This document shows, piece by piece, positions 62,689-64,000 of a DNA stretch of 64,000 bases. Within the stretch, counting starts at the first letter, position 1. Every line of letters starts with the position of its first letter. The position numbers and the translations under genes are program-made. The DNA is from Hymenobacter oligotrophus (GTDB lineage: Bacteria > Bacteroidota > Bacteroidia > Cytophagales > Hymenobacteraceae): NCBI RefSeq assembly GCF_003574965.1, contig NZ_CP032317.1, forward strand, positions 3,658,001 to 3,722,000, given 5' to 3'. Under the pieces are notes generated by a model that was not told the DNA's origin, searched no databases, and saw only the letters and a list, made by a program, of their open reading frames with translations.

Positions 62689-64000
62689 CTAGTGCCAACC
62701 TAGGCGCAGGCTCAGCAAAGCCGAGCGGCCAGGCATGGCACGGCCGGCGTAGTTCTGGTAACTTTTGTTGGTGAGGTTATAGCCCTGCACCAAGCCTGTG
62801 AGGGTGTAGCGCCCTAGGTGCATGGTGCGGCCGGCGCTAGCGTGCAGCAAAGCGTAGCCGGGCAGGTAGTCATCGGCCGAGGCGGTAGTGTAGCGGTAGC
62901 CCGTAAACACACCATTAAGGGTAAGCTGCCAATTGCGCCATGCGTGTTGCGTACCCACCGAAGCCGAGTGGAGCGGCACGTAGCGCAACTGATTGCCAAT
63001 GGGGTCGAGGTCGGCGGCGTAGCCGCTTACCTTACGGGCTTGGGTATAGGCGTAAGCCGCCGTGGCGCTAAGCCAGTACCGGCCTAAGTGCAGTTGAGCT
63101 TGCGTACTGGCCTCGAGGCCACGGCTGCGCACGCGGCGCACGTTGCGCGGCGCCAGCGTAGGTGCTTCAATCCACTCTACCCAGTTATCAACCAGTAAGC
63201 TGTAGGCCGTCAGGTCGGCTTGCAGGGCTACGGGCAATTGCGTGCCCAGCAAAGCTTCGTAGTGCAGCCCGCCTTCGTAGCCGACGCCGGTTTCGGGCAG
63301 TAATTCCTGGCGTTCTACACCGCCCCAGTACCGCTCGTTCAGGGTAGGCGCACGGTAGCTCCGGGCCGCGTTGGCTTTCAGCCAGAGCTGCTGTTGCTGC
63401 CTGCGCCACAGCTGGTATTCGGCACCTAGGGTTGGCGCTACGGGGGCGCGCCGGCCGGGCAGCACGGCCTGGCGCGCGTTTAGCGTAAGGCGTAGGCGGG
63501 CCGTGGGGTCGTAGCGCAGCAGGGCAAAGCCGGCGTAGCGTTGCTCGGTAATGTGCCGCCGGTAGCCATCCACATCGGCCACGAAGTGTTGGGCCTCGGC
63601 GCCCAGGCGCAAGCTGGCATTGGGGCGCCACTGCAGGGTGTGCTCGGCTTGGGCCTGCCACACCACCGTAGCCGAGTTGCTGGGCTGTACATTGTCGTTG
63701 TAGTAGCGAATATTGTCGGCGAAGCGGGCGGCGCGCACGGTGGTTTCGCTGTGGGTTCCGCGCCGGCGGTAACCCAGTACCACCCGGCCGCTCTCATCCT
63801 GCTGGCGGGCGTGTGCATCAACCGAACCAACGGATGGCTGAATTTCGCGGTCGGAGCGGGTAAACCACGCCGCACCCGTTAGCTCGGCTTTAGGGCTGAG
63901 CTGCAAGCTGAGCTGCTGCGTAAAGCTGCTTTGCTGCAACGCTGCGCTGGCTTGGCGCCGCCGTACGGGGCCACCGAAGTCGAGAGCGGTGTACGGGAAG
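62689..64000 (-). CDS. BtuB-like TonB-dependent receptor, C-terminal part, cut by right edge
   Basis: The frame is open to the right edge, so the N-terminal plug is outside. The visible 436 residues are barrel: QQSSFTQQLSLQLSPKAELT, NARQAVLPGRRAPVAPTLGA, ARSYRAPTLNERYWGG (a motif typical of BtuB/FepA-type receptors), VRSRGLEASTQAQL and the end ALLSLRLGWH. The start ATG shown by a short frame at 63939 is not real; it is a TTG inside the gene. Paired with a DUF5074-like lipoprotein, cobalamin is the likely substrate. Confidence 0.82.
   Translation of the reverse strand, partial: FPYTALDFGGPVRRRQASAALQQSSFTQQLSLQLSPKAELTGAAWFTRSDREIQPSVGSVDAHARQQDESGRVVLGYRRRGTHSETTVRAARFADNIRYYNDNVQPSNSATVVWQAQAEHTLQWRPNASLRLGAEAQHFVADVDGYRRHITEQRYAGFALLRYDPTARLRLTLNARQAVLPGRRAPVAPTLGAEYQLWRRQQQQLWLKANAARSYRAPTLNERYWGGVERQELLPETGVGYEGGLHYEALLGTQLPVALQADLTAYSLLVDNWVEWIEAPTLAPRNVRRVRSRGLEASTQAQLHLGRYWLSATAAYAYTQARKVSGYAADLDPIGNQLRYVPLHSASVGTQHAWRNWQLTLNGVFTGYRYTTASADDYLPGYALLHASAGRTMHLGRYTLTGLVQGYNLTNKSYQNYAGRAMPGRSALLSLRLGWH

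Overview
The window looks like chromosomal core DNA from a GC-rich member of the Bacteroidota, most likely Hymenobacter or a close Cytophagales relative. Signs of this are several TonB-dependent receptors with carboxypeptidase-like N-termini, both type A and type B T9SS sorting domains, the gene order rpsU-xerC-hpf, LytS/LytTR two-component proteins, a phosphosulfolactate synthase, and Bacteroidota-type promoters (-33 TTG/TTTG, -7 TAnnTTTG) with no clear Shine-Dalgarno sites. Genus-level placement is inference; no rRNA is present.

Layout. 1-5.2 kb: partial TonB protein, asd, lamin-tail surface protein, small membrane protein. 5.2-11.1 kb: a metal block with a phenol-degradation-type porin, a TonB receptor, the Mn/Fe importer mntH and a CDF exporter; the receptor and mntH each carry a DtxR/MntR-like palindrome. 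11.1-15 kb: nested intergenic repeats and two T9SS-secreted proteins. 15-25 kb: amidase, HD hydrolase, S9 peptidase, PAP2 phosphatase, metK. 24.5-27.3 kb: rpsU-xerC-hpf and an acyl-CoA dehydrogenase under a PsrA/TetR-like palindrome. 27.4-31.8 kb: capsule/exopolysaccharide genes (Wza-like, Wzc-like tyrosine kinase, PHP phosphatase), AT-rich in part. 31.8-40 kb: epimerase, TPR protein, ComA-like synthase, GNAT, esterase, sugar dehydrogenase, DedA, aroE. 40-47.2 kb: a second TonB receptor, a two-gene ABC exporter and a LytS/LytTR pair. 47.2-54.7 kb: wrbA, ECF sigma factor with a membrane/barrel partner, uvrB, small proteins. 54.9-64 kb: tRNA-Gly(CCC), GNAT, hydrolase, radical SAM enzyme, an HMA-AraC fusion regulator, and a BtuB-like receptor with its surface YncE-like partner, cut by the right edge.

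The most unusual property is not a gene. The hexamer CCTAGG occurs about 94 times (hand count), roughly one per 680 bases and about 4-5 times the base-composition expectation, although CTAG is normally rare in bacteria. About nine in ten copies read ACCTAGG on one strand, usually ACCTAGGG. In genes it is read as Leu-Gly (CTA-GGN) or Pro-Arg (CCT-AGG) using otherwise rare codons; outside genes it sits in terminator loops and stems and even supplies stop codons. It is absent from 26.55 to 32.2 kb, the region holding the exopolysaccharide genes. This is like the cyanobacterial HIP1 motif or the uptake sequences of Neisseria and Haemophilus.

No CRISPR array, insertion sequence, prophage or rRNA was seen.
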